Below are positions 17,481-25,857 of a DNA stretch of 64,000 bases, piece after piece. Each line of letters begins with the position of its first letter. Position 1 is the first letter of the stretch. A model generated the notes under the pieces. That model was not told the origin of the DNA. It worked only from the letters and a program-made list of their open reading frames with translations, and made no database searches. The translations under genes were made by a program, and so were the position numbers. The DNA comes from Nitrospirales bacterium (GTDB lineage Bacteria > Nitrospirota > Nitrospiria > Nitrospirales > UBA8639): positions 16,426 to 80,425 of the forward strand of contig JAHRAQ010000012.1 in NCBI GenBank assembly GCA_020027205.1, in the 5' to 3' direction.

Positions 17481-17512
17481 CGCCGGCCGCCTCGCGGGAC
17501 GTCCGGCCGGCG
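17481..17512. terminator. Hairpin between convergent genes
   Basis: CGCCGGCCG (17481-17489) pairs perfectly with CGGCCGGCG (17504-17512), filling the whole gap between the LuxR-type gene and the end of pyrD. There is no T-run, so it is a transcript-end hairpin rather than a textbook intrinsic terminator. Confidence 0.55.
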
Positions 17513-18439
17513 TCAGAGTTCCCGCAATTTTCCCCGGCAATCCTCAAATGAACGATAGCCTTTCCGCGCCAGAATCTCCCCCAGTTCGCGTTCCAGCCGT
17601 TCAAACACGCCGACCCCTTCGTCCATGAGCGCCGTGCCGACCTGCACCGCCGACGCGCCGCACAATCCATGTTCAAACACATCCGCGCCGGAGACCACGC
17701 CGCCCGTGCCGAGAATCGGCATCCGGCCGCCGAACAACTTCCAGAACGCGCGCACGTTGGCCAGCGCGACGGGTTTGATCATGGCGCCGCCCAGGCCGCC
17801 GAACCCGCCTTTGGGTTTGATCACCGCGCATTCCCGTTCCGGGTCCACCACCAGCCCGTTGCCCACGGAGTTGATGACCGACACAAACGCCACCCCGGCC
17901 TCCCGCAACATGGCGGCCGTCGCGTCCTGATGCACCGGATCAAAATACGGCGGCAGTTTGACGCCCATCGGCACGGTGACGACCTCGCGCAGTTGCCGCA
18001 ACAACGCGCGGGACGCCTGCACGTCGTAGCCGATCTGCGGCTTGCCGGGAATATTCGGACAGGACAGATTGACTTCGACCAGGTCGGGCCGCACGGCCGT
18101 GATCGCCCGCGCCGCCTCCAGAAACTCGGCGGTACTCAACCCGGCGACGCTGGCAATCACGGGTTTCCCGAACCGCCGCAGGTCGGGAAGCAACGCGGCA
18201 TACGCCGGCGCACCCAGATTCGGCAGCCCCATGGAATTGATGGAGCCGCCGGGAAAACTGTGATAGCGGGGATCGGGATTGCCGCGCCGGAGCGCCGGCG
18301 TCATGGACTTGGTGACAATCGCGCCGCTGCGGGCGCGGCCCAGGGCTTCCAGTTCGTCCCGTGTCACGCACAAAGCGCCGGCGGCGTTCATCAGACAACT
18401 TGCCAGCCGCACGCCGGCAAACTCGACGGACAGATCCAT
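17513..18439 (-). CDS. pyrD: Dihydroorotate dehydrogenase, class 1A-like
   Basis: FMN TIM-barrel enzyme oxidising dihydroorotate to orotate in pyrimidine synthesis. The features are those of the soluble class 1A (fumarate-using) type: ITKSMTPALRRGNPDPRY, GSINSMGLPNLG, the catalytic cysteine in VNLSCPNIPGKPQ, NSVGNGLVVDPE, GGFGGLGG and the FMN phosphate site GTGGVVSGADVFEHGLCGA. No class 2 membrane N-terminus is present. ATG 18439 gives a family-like start. A GTG at 18451 overlapping the upstream ATPase stop is an alternative and implies coupling to that gene. Class 1A enzymes are commonest in Lactobacillales and trypanosomes, so presence here is somewhat unusual. Confidence 0.88.
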   Translation of the reverse strand: MDLSVEFAGVRLASCLMNAAGALCVTRDELEALGRARSGAIVTKSMTPALRRGNPDPRYHSFPGGSINSMGLPNLGAPAYAALLPDLRRFGKPVIASVAGLSTAEFLEAARAITAVRPDLVEVNLSCPNIPGKPQIGYDVQASRALLRQLREVVTVPMGVKLPPYFDPVHQDATAAMLREAGVAFVSVINSVGNGLVVDPERECAVIKPKGGFGGLGGAMIKPVALANVRAFWKLFGGRMPILGTGGVVSGADVFEHGLCGASAVQVGTALMDEGVGVFERLERELGEILARKGYRSFEDCRGKLREL

Positions 18440-18447
18440 GGACGCGC

Positions 18448-19308
18448 TCACAACGGCTCATGCCCGCCGGCGGCGGTGACGGCGGCGGTGGCGTCATCGG
18501 CGGCGGTGACGGCGGCGGCGGCGGTGGCACCGTCGTCGGCGTCGGTGGTGGCGGTGGCGGGACGCACGGCCAGGCGGGACGGCCGAAGATGCAGGCGCCC
18601 GTCGCGCAATTCGTACACGCGGTCGGCCACCCGCGCGGCGGCGTCGGAATGGGTGACCAACAGCACCGTCCGGGCGTCCGCCCGCGCCGCGCGCCGAATC
18701 AACTCGATGATTTCCTGCGCGGTGTGCGCGTCAAGGTTGCCGGTCGGCTCGTCCGCCAGCAGCAGGCGCGGCCGATGAACCAGCGCGCGCGCCAGCGCCA
18801 CCCGCTGTTGTTCCCCGCCGGACAGTTCCCAGGGCCGGTGCGCGGCCCGGTTCGTCATGCCCACCTGCTCCAACGCCTCCCCGACCCGTGTTCGAATATG
18901 CGCGGCGGACATGCGCCGCAAGCGCAGCGGCAACCCGACGTTGTCCGCGGCCGTCAGCCCCGGCACCAGATGAAACGCCTGGAACACCATGCCGATCCAC
19001 TCACGGCGATACCGCGTCCAGTCGGCATCGGACAAGTGGCGTACCGACCGGCCACCGAGACACATGGCGCCGGACGTCGCGGTGTCCAGGCCGGCCAGTA
19101 GATTGAGCAGCGTGCTTTTCCCGCTGCCGCTCGGGCCCATGATCACGCAACATTCTCCGGCCTCGACCCGAAGCGTGACGCCCCGCAGCACCGGCACCGT
19201 GACGTTCCCCCGGCGATAGTCCTTGCAGACGTCCTCCAGGGTCACCATGGCCGCGGACGCATCGTTGTCCAAAGACCGCTCGATGGAACGTTCGCGCACC
19301 GCGTCCAT
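18448..19308 (-). CDS. ABC transporter ATP-binding protein, LolD/MacB-like
   Basis: Cytoplasmic ATPase that should energise an FtsX-type permease. Visible: Walker A GPSGSGKST, Q-loop VFQAFHLVPGLT, signature LSGGEQQRVALARAL, Walker B LLLADEPTGNLD and the H-loop THSDAAARVADRVYEL. The sequence around GMVFQ and NVGLPL fits the LolD/MacB/FtsE group. After residue ~240 the protein has an Ala/Thr/Asp-rich low-complexity tail of about 40 residues, lengthening it to 286. ATG 19308 and a later in-frame ATG (MVTLEDVCKDY) are both possible starts. It overlaps pyrD by its stop codon. The FtsX-like permease 1.9 kb downstream is the likely partner. Confidence 0.88.
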   Translation of the reverse strand: MDAVRERSIERSLDNDASAAMVTLEDVCKDYRRGNVTVPVLRGVTLRVEAGECCVIMGPSGSGKSTLLNLLAGLDTATSGAMCLGGRSVRHLSDADWTRYRREWIGMVFQAFHLVPGLTAADNVGLPLRLRRMSAAHIRTRVGEALEQVGMTNRAAHRPWELSGGEQQRVALARALVHRPRLLLADEPTGNLDAHTAQEIIELIRRAARADARTVLLVTHSDAAARVADRVYELRDGRLHLRPSRLAVRPATATTDADDGATAAAAVTAADDATAAVTAAGGHEPL

Positions 19309-19424
19309 GACGTGCCCCCTTCCCGTGGTCTATACCACACCCGCCGAACGGCCAACAACGCACGGCGGCGCAGGGCGTGTTTTAATTTGAAATCCCTGCC
19401 GTTGTCCCTCTCCGTTGCCCCTCT

Positions 19425-19925
19425 CCGTCATTCCGCGCCACCGACGTCCAACGATAAGAGACCCGCCCGCGCGCAGAATCCATCCGAAAGAGGTTAATGG
19501 CAGCCCCCATCCGTCATTCCCGACATTTTTAATCGGGAATCCATCTTTCAGTTGTGCCTTTCCTTTGGTTAGGAAAAGGAAACAGAAAGACGGAAACAGA
19601 AGGATGGATTCCCGACTACTAACGTCGGGAATGACGGAGGGGAACGGGGATGACGGAAGGGGGGCGTGCGGGGACAACACGGCGTTGTCCCTGTCCGTCA
19701 TTCCGCGTCACCGACGTCCAATGGCGGGAGAACCGTGGGTACGCGGAATCCATCCGTAAGAGGTCAATGGCAATCCCCTTTCCGTCATTCCCGACATCTT
19801 TAGTCGGGAATCCATCTTTCAGTTGTGCCTTTCACTTTGGTTAGGAAAAGGAAACAGAAAGACGGAAACAGAAAGATGGATTCCCGACTACTAACGTCGG
19901 GAATGACGGAGGGGAGAGGGCATGA
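19425..19925. repeat. REP-like repeat array upstream of comF
   Basis: Two nearly identical blocks (about 19430-19640 and 19690-19910). Each is a long-loop GTCATTCCGCG unit, a spacer ending in GAGGTTAATGGCA or GAGGTCAATGGCA, then an inverted pair of short-loop units around a CCTTTGGTTAGGAAAAGG centre. This gives the clearest view of the composite structure of the repeat. No gene is present from 19309 to 20037. Confidence 0.9.
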
Positions 19926-19951
19926 TGGAGAGGGCGCCGCGGGCACAATGC

Positions 19952-19980
19952 TTGACACCCGGACGCGCGTTTCCTAGATT
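19952..19980 (+). promoter_or_regulatory. Putative comF promoter
   Basis: TTGACA (19952-19957), 17-base spacer, TAGATT (19975-19980), 57 bases before the comF start and just outside the repeat array. Confidence 0.65.
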
Positions 19981-20037
19981 GCCTCCGGTGCGCCGCATCC
20001 AATCCGGGACAGGGCGACGCGAAGCGAGGCGCGGGCC

Positions 20038-20772
20038 ATGACGATACCCGCTCGATGGCTTCGCCGTATCCTGCACGCCGTCTTTCCCATGCCGTGCCGC
20101 CTGTGCGGCCAGGCCCTTCGTGACGACCCCATTCCCTTTTTCTGCCGCCCCTGCTGGAGCCGCATCACGCCCATCGAATCGCCGGCCTGCCCCCGCTGCG
20201 CCCGCCCGTTTCCATCGCCGCACGCGCTCTCGCACAGCCCCGGGCACCTGTGCGGAGACTGCCGCCGACGCCCTCCGGCCTATCATCTGGCCCGAACGCC
20301 GTTCGCCTATCAGTCGCCGTTGAAAGAAGCCATCGTGCTGTTCAAGTACCACGGCAAAACGCAACTGGCCCTTCCCCTCGCGCAACTCATCGCCGGGACC
20401 GGCGCGCCTCCGGCGGACATCGACGCCATTCTGGCCGTGCCGCTGCACCCCCGGCGTCTTCGGGAACGGGAATTTAATCAGTCATTGCTGCTGGCGCGAC
20501 ATCTGGGCCGGAGATGGAATCTCCCGGTGCCGCCCAGCCCCCTTCGGCGGACACGACTCACCCCGCCGCAAACCACCCTCACGCGGCGCGAGCGTCTGAA
20601 AAATCTTCGACGGTGTTTTGCCGTGACCGCCCCCGCCGCGATTGAAGGGAAAACCCTGCTTCTCGTGGACGACGTTTTCACCACGGGCGCCACGGTCAAT
20701 GAATGCGCCAAAACCCTTCGCCGGGCCGGCGCGAAGGCCGTGTACGTCTGCACCCTGGCCAGGATGGTCTGA
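20038..20772 (+). CDS. comF: ComF family phosphoribosyltransferase-like protein
   Basis: 244 residues. An N-terminal double zinc-ribbon (CRLCGQ, CRPCW, CPRCARPF and CGDCRRR) precedes a phosphoribosyltransferase fold whose PRPP-binding motif LLVDDVFTTGAT lies near residue 205. REREFNQSLLLARHLG and RRTRLTPPQTTLTRRERLKNL are family hallmarks. ComF proteins act with the ComFA helicase or PriA-type factors in DNA uptake, but in many non-competent bacteria their role is unclear. It is monocistronic here with its own promoter. No other competence gene is in the window. Confidence 0.93.
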   Translation: MTIPARWLRRILHAVFPMPCRLCGQALRDDPIPFFCRPCWSRITPIESPACPRCARPFPSPHALSHSPGHLCGDCRRRPPAYHLARTPFAYQSPLKEAIVLFKYHGKTQLALPLAQLIAGTGAPPADIDAILAVPLHPRRLREREFNQSLLLARHLGRRWNLPVPPSPLRRTRLTPPQTTLTRRERLKNLRRCFAVTAPAAIEGKTLLLVDDVFTTGATVNECAKTLRRAGAKAVYVCTLARMV

Positions 20773-20785
20773 CGCGCGCCGCCTC

Positions 20786-21085
20786 CGTCATTCCCGACCC
20801 CCGATGAAAAATGTCGGGGGCAGGCATTTTTGATCGGGAATCTCCCCATCCGTCATTCCCGACGTTCGTTGTCGGGAATCCATCCTTCAGTTGTCTTCTC
20901 TCTTGATCAGGACAAACAACTGAAAGATGGATTCCCGACTAAAGATGCCTGCCCCCGACGTTTTCATTCGGGGGTCGGGAATGACGGAAAGGGGATTGCC
21001 AGACGGAAAGGGGATTGCCATTGACCTCTTGCGGATGGATTCCGCGTGCCCACGGTTCTCCACGCCGGTGGCGCGGAATGACGGA
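20786..21085. repeat. REP-like repeats between comF and mraZ
   Basis: Includes two nested units (ATTCCCGACCCCCGATGAAAA..GTCGGGGGCAGGC and its reverse) and a reversed long-loop unit. The rest of the gap to 21131 shows nothing gene-like. Confidence 0.85.
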
Positions 21086-21131
21086 GGGAGCAAGCGCCGT
21101 CGTCGACGCGGACGCGACGGGATGCGCGCCC

Positions 21132-21160
21132 TTGACTTCCTAGATGATTTTCTCTAGGCT
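21132..21160 (+). promoter_or_regulatory. Putative mraZ promoter
   Basis: TTGACT (21132-21137), 17-base spacer, TAGGCT (21155-21160), about 70 bases before the mraZ start. MraZ proteins usually bind direct repeats of TGGGA/N in their own leader; I see no clear set of such repeats here. Confidence 0.5.
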
Positions 21161-21228
21161 GACCTGCTGATGGGCGGCGTTCCCGGCGGGGACGGGACGT
21201 GGCGGCGCCCGCCACAAGAGGTACCACA

Positions 21229-21675
21229 ATGTTTGCCGGACAGTATCATTGCAAACTGGACGAAAAAGGGCGGTTCATTCTTCCGACGCCCCTGCGCGAA
21301 CTCCTGGAGGGGGAGGCGGGCGGCGCCCGTGTGATGTTCGTCAAGGGACAGGACCGGCCGCTGTCGGCCTATTCGATGCGGGAATGGGACAACGTGCTGG
21401 CCCGCGCCAAAGAAACGTTCACGGAAGATCAGAACCGGCTCTTCATGCACTACGTGGTGGCCGAAGCCGCGTCCTCGGACATCGACAAGGCCGGGCGCAT
21501 CCTTGTGCCCGGACGATTGAGAAAACTCGTCCCGATTGAGGATGATCTGGAAATCGTCCTCGTGGGAATGTATCACCGCCTGGAAATCTGGAATCCGTCC
21601 GAATGGCGCCGTTATCTCGCGCGCCACGGCGAGGCTTTGGAGGAACAGGCCGGCAAAATGCTCGACCTCCTGTGA
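21229..21675 (+). CDS. mraZ: Transcriptional regulator MraZ
   Basis: Two AbrB-like swapped-hairpin repeats in 148 residues: N-terminal MFAGQYHCKLDEKGRFILPT with the DxKGRxxxP signature, and the second copy SSDIDKAGRILVPGRLR near residue 90. C-terminal LEIWNPSEW is typical. MraZ normally leads the division and cell-wall (dcw) cluster and regulates it. Here rsmH, ftsL and the mur genes do not follow; the next gene is a RusA-like nuclease and then a repeat array. ATG 21229 fits the family start; an upstream in-frame ATG at 21199 would add ten residues. Confidence 0.95.
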   Translation: MFAGQYHCKLDEKGRFILPTPLRELLEGEAGGARVMFVKGQDRPLSAYSMREWDNVLARAKETFTEDQNRLFMHYVVAEAASSDIDKAGRILVPGRLRKLVPIEDDLEIVLVGMYHRLEIWNPSEWRRYLARHGEALEEQAGKMLDLL

Positions 21676-21721
21676 CGGAACACCCGTGTTGACCAGCCGG
21701 CGAACGCCGTCCGTGCCGTCC

Positions 21722-22360
21722 ATGCGCCGCCCCGTGCGCCTGCCTCAAACATTTGTGAACGCATGGCAGCCCAACGGCGCCGCGCCGGCACCGACCGACG
21801 ACCCGGCGCGCCGGCCCTTCGCGCGGAACACAACCGGCGCCCGGCTTCCCCGCGTCCCCCGTGCGCGCGGCCCGCGCTCGACACCGCCGCTCCACGCCGA
21901 CGCCGACGTGCGCCCGTCGTTCTCCCTGACCGGCGACGTGCTGTCCCTGGTCCTGCCCGTGCCGCCCAGCATCAACAGGCAATACGCCACCGTCAACGGG
22001 CGGCGCGTACTGGCGGCGGCGGGACGCCATTATAAACGAACGGTCGGGCAACTCCTCATGGCGGGCGCGGCGGCCTCGTCTTCCGACTGGCATCGTTTTC
22101 TGCGCGAGGCGGGGGAACGCGCCATGACGCTGACCATGCGGTGTTACTTCCCGACGCTCCTGCGGCGCGACCTGGACGGCGGAATCAAAATCACCCAGGA
22201 CGCCCTCTGCGAAGCCATGAATCTCAACGACAATCGAATTCTGGAACTCCATCTGTACAAAATCAGCGACCGGGACCATCCCCGCCTCGAGTGCACCCTC
22301 ACGCTGACCACCGGCCTGCGTCCGTCGCGGCGCACGCGTCCGGGCCGGCGTACCGGTTAG
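21722..22360 (+). CDS. RusA-like Holliday junction endonuclease
   Basis: About 212 residues. The C-terminal ~130 residues match RusA: LSLVLPVPPSINRQY near the start of the domain, then RRDLDGGIKITQDAL, corresponding to the acidic D-x-D-N-x-x-K catalytic set, and MNLNDNRILELHLYKI, corresponding to the metal-binding aspartate. The ~75 residues before it are Pro/Arg-rich and unlike RusA, so the true start may be later. RusA is usually phage-derived, yet no phage gene is nearby; the gene sits 46 bases after mraZ, possibly in one transcript. It probably resolves four-way DNA junctions. Confidence 0.8.
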   Translation: MRRPVRLPQTFVNAWQPNGAAPAPTDDPARRPFARNTTGARLPRVPRARGPRSTPPLHADADVRPSFSLTGDVLSLVLPVPPSINRQYATVNGRRVLAAAGRHYKRTVGQLLMAGAAASSSDWHRFLREAGERAMTLTMRCYFPTLLRRDLDGGIKITQDALCEAMNLNDNRILELHLYKISDRDHPRLECTLTLTTGLRPSRRTRPGRRTG

Positions 22361-22419
22361 TACCAGCCGCCCCGACCTCGGCGCCGTCACGTTCCGAACA
22401 TCGGCGCGCCGCGCTTCCT

Positions 22420-22715
22420 CATCTCCTCCGTCATTCCGCGTCACCGATGTCCAATGGCAGGAGAACCGTGCGCGCGCGGAATCCATCCGTAAGATGTTAA
22501 TTGGCCGCCCCCTCCGTCATTCCCGACATTAGTAGTCGGGAATCCATCTTTCTGTTGTGTCCTGTCCCTTGGTTAGGACAAGGAAAAAGAAGGATGGATT
22601 CCCGATTAAAAACGTCGGGAATGACGGAAGGGGGATGGATTCACGATTAAAAATACCTGCCCCCGACGTTTGTAATCGGGAAACGGGAATGACGGAAGGA
22701 GGGGCCGGGAATAAC
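22420..22715. repeat. REP-like repeats after the RusA gene
   Basis: One long-loop unit, one inverted pair of short-loop units and a partially degraded nested unit. No gene is seen between 22361 and 22863. Confidence 0.85.
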
Positions 22716-22863
22716 GGAGGGGGCAAACCTTCGCCGGTGACGGAGCGGGATAGCCGCACCCGCTTGCGTTTTCTCCATTCCGCTTGCTATGCAGAACGCC
22801 TGTGCCGTGCGGCGCCGGCAACCGGCCCGCCGTTTCAACGAGAGTCCTGGGAGTCCTGCCGGC

Positions 22864-23952
22864 ATGTGGAATCTTCCGTCCTTGTACTGGGTCGTCGGTC
22901 TTGTCCTGTTCGGCGTCTGCTGCGCGCCCGAACAATCTCCCGCCCGCCGCCTGTCTCTTGACCCGCAACAAAAAGCGCGGCTGCAACAGGCCGAACGCAT
23001 TGTCGTCCACGCGCTCGCCGTCACGGAAAAAGGCCTGGTGGATGCCGCCCCGGTGCGGCGGGCGGTCTCACGCCGGTTGTCCGCGACGGGCTTCACGGTC
23101 GTCGCCGCCGCCGAGCCGCATGACGTGACGGTGCATGTGAAATGCGAGGAGCGGAAAACCTGGGAAGGGGTCACGCGAACCGACGCGCAGGCGGCCCGGA
23201 CGGGCACACCGTCCCGCGTCTGGAAAGGCCCGGCCTGCCGGTTGCGCTACGTTCTGGACGGACGACGGGGACCGTGGCGTTATGAAGTCCGCACCCCGTT
23301 CGAACAGGCATGGGACGCCGCCCGTGCCGGCGGGGAATCCGATGCGGGACAATTCGCGCTGCGGCATTTGTGCCGGGCGCTGGACACCAGCACGTTCCCG
23401 CTGGCGCTCGCCGCGGAATGGCGGCAAAGTCGGCGCCTCGCCTCCCTGCTGACCGCGCCCGCCACCGGCACGGCGGTCAAACTCGACATTATCGAACTCG
23501 CCGGCCACGTGCCGGACGACACCATGCTGCGCGCGCTGCGGGCCGTCATCGGCCAGCCCGACGTGACGCTGCCGGCCACCGAGGCCTTGGGACACATGGG
23601 CGACCCGGCCATTCCCACGCTCATGACGCTCCTGTCGGACACCGCCGCGTCGGTGGAGATTCGGGCCGCAGCGGCGGAATCTCTCGGCGACATCGGAGCG
23701 CGCAGCGGCAACACCGGCATCCTGCCGCCGCTTCTCGACATGATGCAATCACCGGAGATTCCGCTGCGCGTGCAGACGGCCATTGTGAAAGCCGTGGGGA
23801 ACATTCCCGATCAGACATCGGCGGCGCCCCTGCAACAACTCGGGCTGAAAGCCTGGACCTCCCCGTCCACCGACCCGCACATGCAGGAACTGCGGGAAGC
23901 GGTGGACTGGAGTTTGTGGCAAATCAACCCCGGCGCGCACACCGATGAGTAG
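22864..23952 (+). CDS. HEAT-repeat lipoprotein, function unknown
   Basis: 362 residues from ATG 22864. The N-terminal segment (LYWVVGLVLFGVCCAPE) ends in a lipobox-like VLFGVC, so the protein is probably lipid-anchored. Residues ~30-190 are a unique domain with no motif I recognise. Residues ~220-340 contain at least three HEAT-type helical repeats (ALGHMGDPAIPTLMTLLSD; AESLGDIGARSGN; AIVKAVGNIPD), usually protein-binding scaffolds. An in-frame ATG at 22789 would place a basic stretch before the signal. It is flanked by repeats on both sides and stands alone. Envelope scaffold is an inference. Confidence 0.72.
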   Translation: MWNLPSLYWVVGLVLFGVCCAPEQSPARRLSLDPQQKARLQQAERIVVHALAVTEKGLVDAAPVRRAVSRRLSATGFTVVAAAEPHDVTVHVKCEERKTWEGVTRTDAQAARTGTPSRVWKGPACRLRYVLDGRRGPWRYEVRTPFEQAWDAARAGGESDAGQFALRHLCRALDTSTFPLALAAEWRQSRRLASLLTAPATGTAVKLDIIELAGHVPDDTMLRALRAVIGQPDVTLPATEALGHMGDPAIPTLMTLLSDTAASVEIRAAAAESLGDIGARSGNTGILPPLLDMMQSPEIPLRVQTAIVKAVGNIPDQTSAAPLQQLGLKAWTSPSTDPHMQELREAVDWSLWQINPGAHTDE

Positions 23953-23996
23953 CGCCGGTGCACGCCGCGGGGCGTGGGACAGCCGGAATAAAGAAA

Positions 23997-24310
23997 CAGA
24001 AGGATGGATTCCCGATTAAAAACGTCGGGAATGACGGAAGGAGGGGACGCGGGCAGGACGGAGGGGCAACGGGACAGCGGCAGAGACGAGGTGCGCGCGG
24101 GCATGACACCCCCCTCCGTCATTCCCGACCCCCGAATGAAAACGTCGGGGGCAGGCATCGTTAGTCGGGAAGTATTTGCCCCGTTCCTCTCTTTCCGTCA
24201 TTCCCGACATCTTTAGTCGGGAATCCATCTTGTTCTTGTCCTAACCAAGGACAATGCAACAGAAGGATGGATTCCCGATTACTAACGTCGGGAATGACAG
24301 AAAGAAGTGA
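23997..24310. repeat. REP-like repeats before tRNA-Arg
   Basis: Short-loop pair, nested unit (ATTCCCGACCCCCGAATGAAAACG..), single units and a final reversed unit reaching to about 15 bases from the tRNA CCA end. One spacer reads TTGTTCTTGTCCTAACCAAGGACAATG. Confidence 0.85.
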
Positions 24311-24322
24311 CGGAGGATGGAT

Positions 24323-24398
24323 TGGCGCGCCCGAGAGGAGTCGAACCTCTAACCTCTTGATCCGTAGTCAAGTGCTCTATCCATTGAGCTACGGGCGC
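24323..24398 (-). tRNA. tRNA-Arg (ACG)
   Basis: The minus strand reads GCGCCCGTAGCTCAATGGAT from the 5' end, with anticodon loop CTACGGA (anticodon ACG, read as ICG), a T-loop GGTTCGACTCC and a 3' half closing the 7-bp acceptor stem. CCA is encoded (24325-24323). All four stems form. Confidence 0.96.
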
Positions 24399-24499
24399 AA
24401 CGCTGATCGTTCGGGACTGCGCCCGTTATACAAGCCGCCACGGGGGGCGTCAACCGGACAGAGAAACAGAAACGCGCCGCGCGCGCGGAACAGACGTGT

Positions 24500-25837
24500 T
24501 CAGACAGCCGGCGCGAGGGCGGGCACGGGGACGCCGAAGAGCGTGGAGGCCGAGGCGTCGTTGACTTGAATCGTCGCCCGGTCTCCGGGGGCGAACGGCG
24601 CGGCATCTTTGTCCCAGACCACGGTCACGTTGGCGTCGGTGTGCCCCATCCATTGCCTCGAGGATTTTTTCGCGCGGCCTTCCACCAGCACGGTCACGTC
24701 GGCGCCGATGAGCCGCCGGTTGTGCGCGGCGGAAATCTCGCGTTGCAGATCGAACAGGCGCGTGACCCGCTCCGACTTGACGGCCTCGGGCACGTCGTCG
24801 GGAAATTTCCGCCGGGCAATGGTGTGCTTGCGTTCCGAATATTTGAACACGTAGGCCGATTGAAATTCGATCTCCCGCACCAGGTCATACGTGTCGCGGA
24901 ACTCGTCGTCCGTCTCGGTGCAGAATCCCGCGATGACGTCCGTGGTGATCGCGATGTCGCCCCGCCGCCTGATGTCGTCGACCAGGGCCACGTAGTCGCG
25001 CCGCGTGTACGACCGGCCCATCATGTCCAGCATCCGGTCGCTACCCGATTGCAGGGGCAGATGAATGTGCCGGCACACGCGGGGATGCTGCGCCACCACG
25101 TCCAGGAGGGCGGGAGGAAAGTCCCTGGGATGCGGCGACGTCCAGCGCACCCGTTCGATGCCGGGCACGTCGGCGACGTCCGCAAGCAGTTCGGCGAAGT
25201 CGCGGCCGTCGGGGGCGGGACTGCGGTACGAATTGACGTTCTGCCCCAGGAGCGTGACCTGCCGGTGCCCCCGCGCCGCCAGGGCGTGCGCTTCGTCCAG
25301 AATACTCCGCGCGGGACGCGACCGTTCCCGGCCGCGCGTGTACGGCACCACGCAGAACGTGCAAAAGTTGTCGCACCCCCGCATAATCGCAATCCACGCA
25401 TTGACGCCGGGCGCACGCTCCGGGAGAATCGTGTCGTAGGTTTCGTATTCGGACAACTCCACGGCCACGGCCCGTTCCCGGCGTTCCAGGGCCTGGGCCA
25501 GCAACTCCGGCAACCGGCGGTAGGCATCCGGCCCCGCGAGCACGTCGATGGCGGGATGCGCGTCCAGCAACTCCTGTTTGAGATTCTGGGCCATGCACCC
25601 CAGAACGCCGATGACCACCGGGCGGGTCCGCTTCAGGGTTTTCCATTGGGCCAGACGGCCATGGACGCGGGCATGGGCATGTTCCCGAATCGCGCAGGTG
25701 TTCATCAACAGCACGTCGGCCGCCGCCGGTTCCGACGTGAACGCAAACCCGCGGTCGCGCAACACCGACCGCACCAGTTCCGTGTCGTACTCGTTCATCT
25801 GGCATCCGAACGTTTGCAGATAGACGCGGCGGGGCAT
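24500..25837 (-). CDS. miaB: tRNA-2-methylthio-N6-dimethylallyladenosine synthase
   Basis: Radical SAM methylthiotransferase modifying A37 of tRNAs that read UNN codons. 445 residues: an N-terminal UPF0004 domain starting YLQTFGCQMNEYD with cysteines in FGCQMN, NTCAIRE and LGCMAQ; the radical SAM cluster motif CDNFCTFC (in MRGCDNFCTFCVVPYTRG); and a C-terminal TRAM domain with TVLVEGRAKKSSRQWMG. ATG 25837 is preceded by GGAGA seven bases away. An upstream ATG at 25861 overlapping the mtaB stop would add eight residues. It is translationally adjacent to mtaB, giving a two-gene tRNA thiomethylation operon. Confidence 0.95.
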   Translation of the reverse strand: MPRRVYLQTFGCQMNEYDTELVRSVLRDRGFAFTSEPAAADVLLMNTCAIREHAHARVHGRLAQWKTLKRTRPVVIGVLGCMAQNLKQELLDAHPAIDVLAGPDAYRRLPELLAQALERRERAVAVELSEYETYDTILPERAPGVNAWIAIMRGCDNFCTFCVVPYTRGRERSRPARSILDEAHALAARGHRQVTLLGQNVNSYRSPAPDGRDFAELLADVADVPGIERVRWTSPHPRDFPPALLDVVAQHPRVCRHIHLPLQSGSDRMLDMMGRSYTRRDYVALVDDIRRRGDIAITTDVIAGFCTETDDEFRDTYDLVREIEFQSAYVFKYSERKHTIARRKFPDDVPEAVKSERVTRLFDLQREISAAHNRRLIGADVTVLVEGRAKKSSRQWMGHTDANVTVVWDKDAAPFAPGDRATIQVNDASASTLFGVPVPALAPAV

Positions 25838-25857
25838 GGAAGAATCTCCGGACACGT

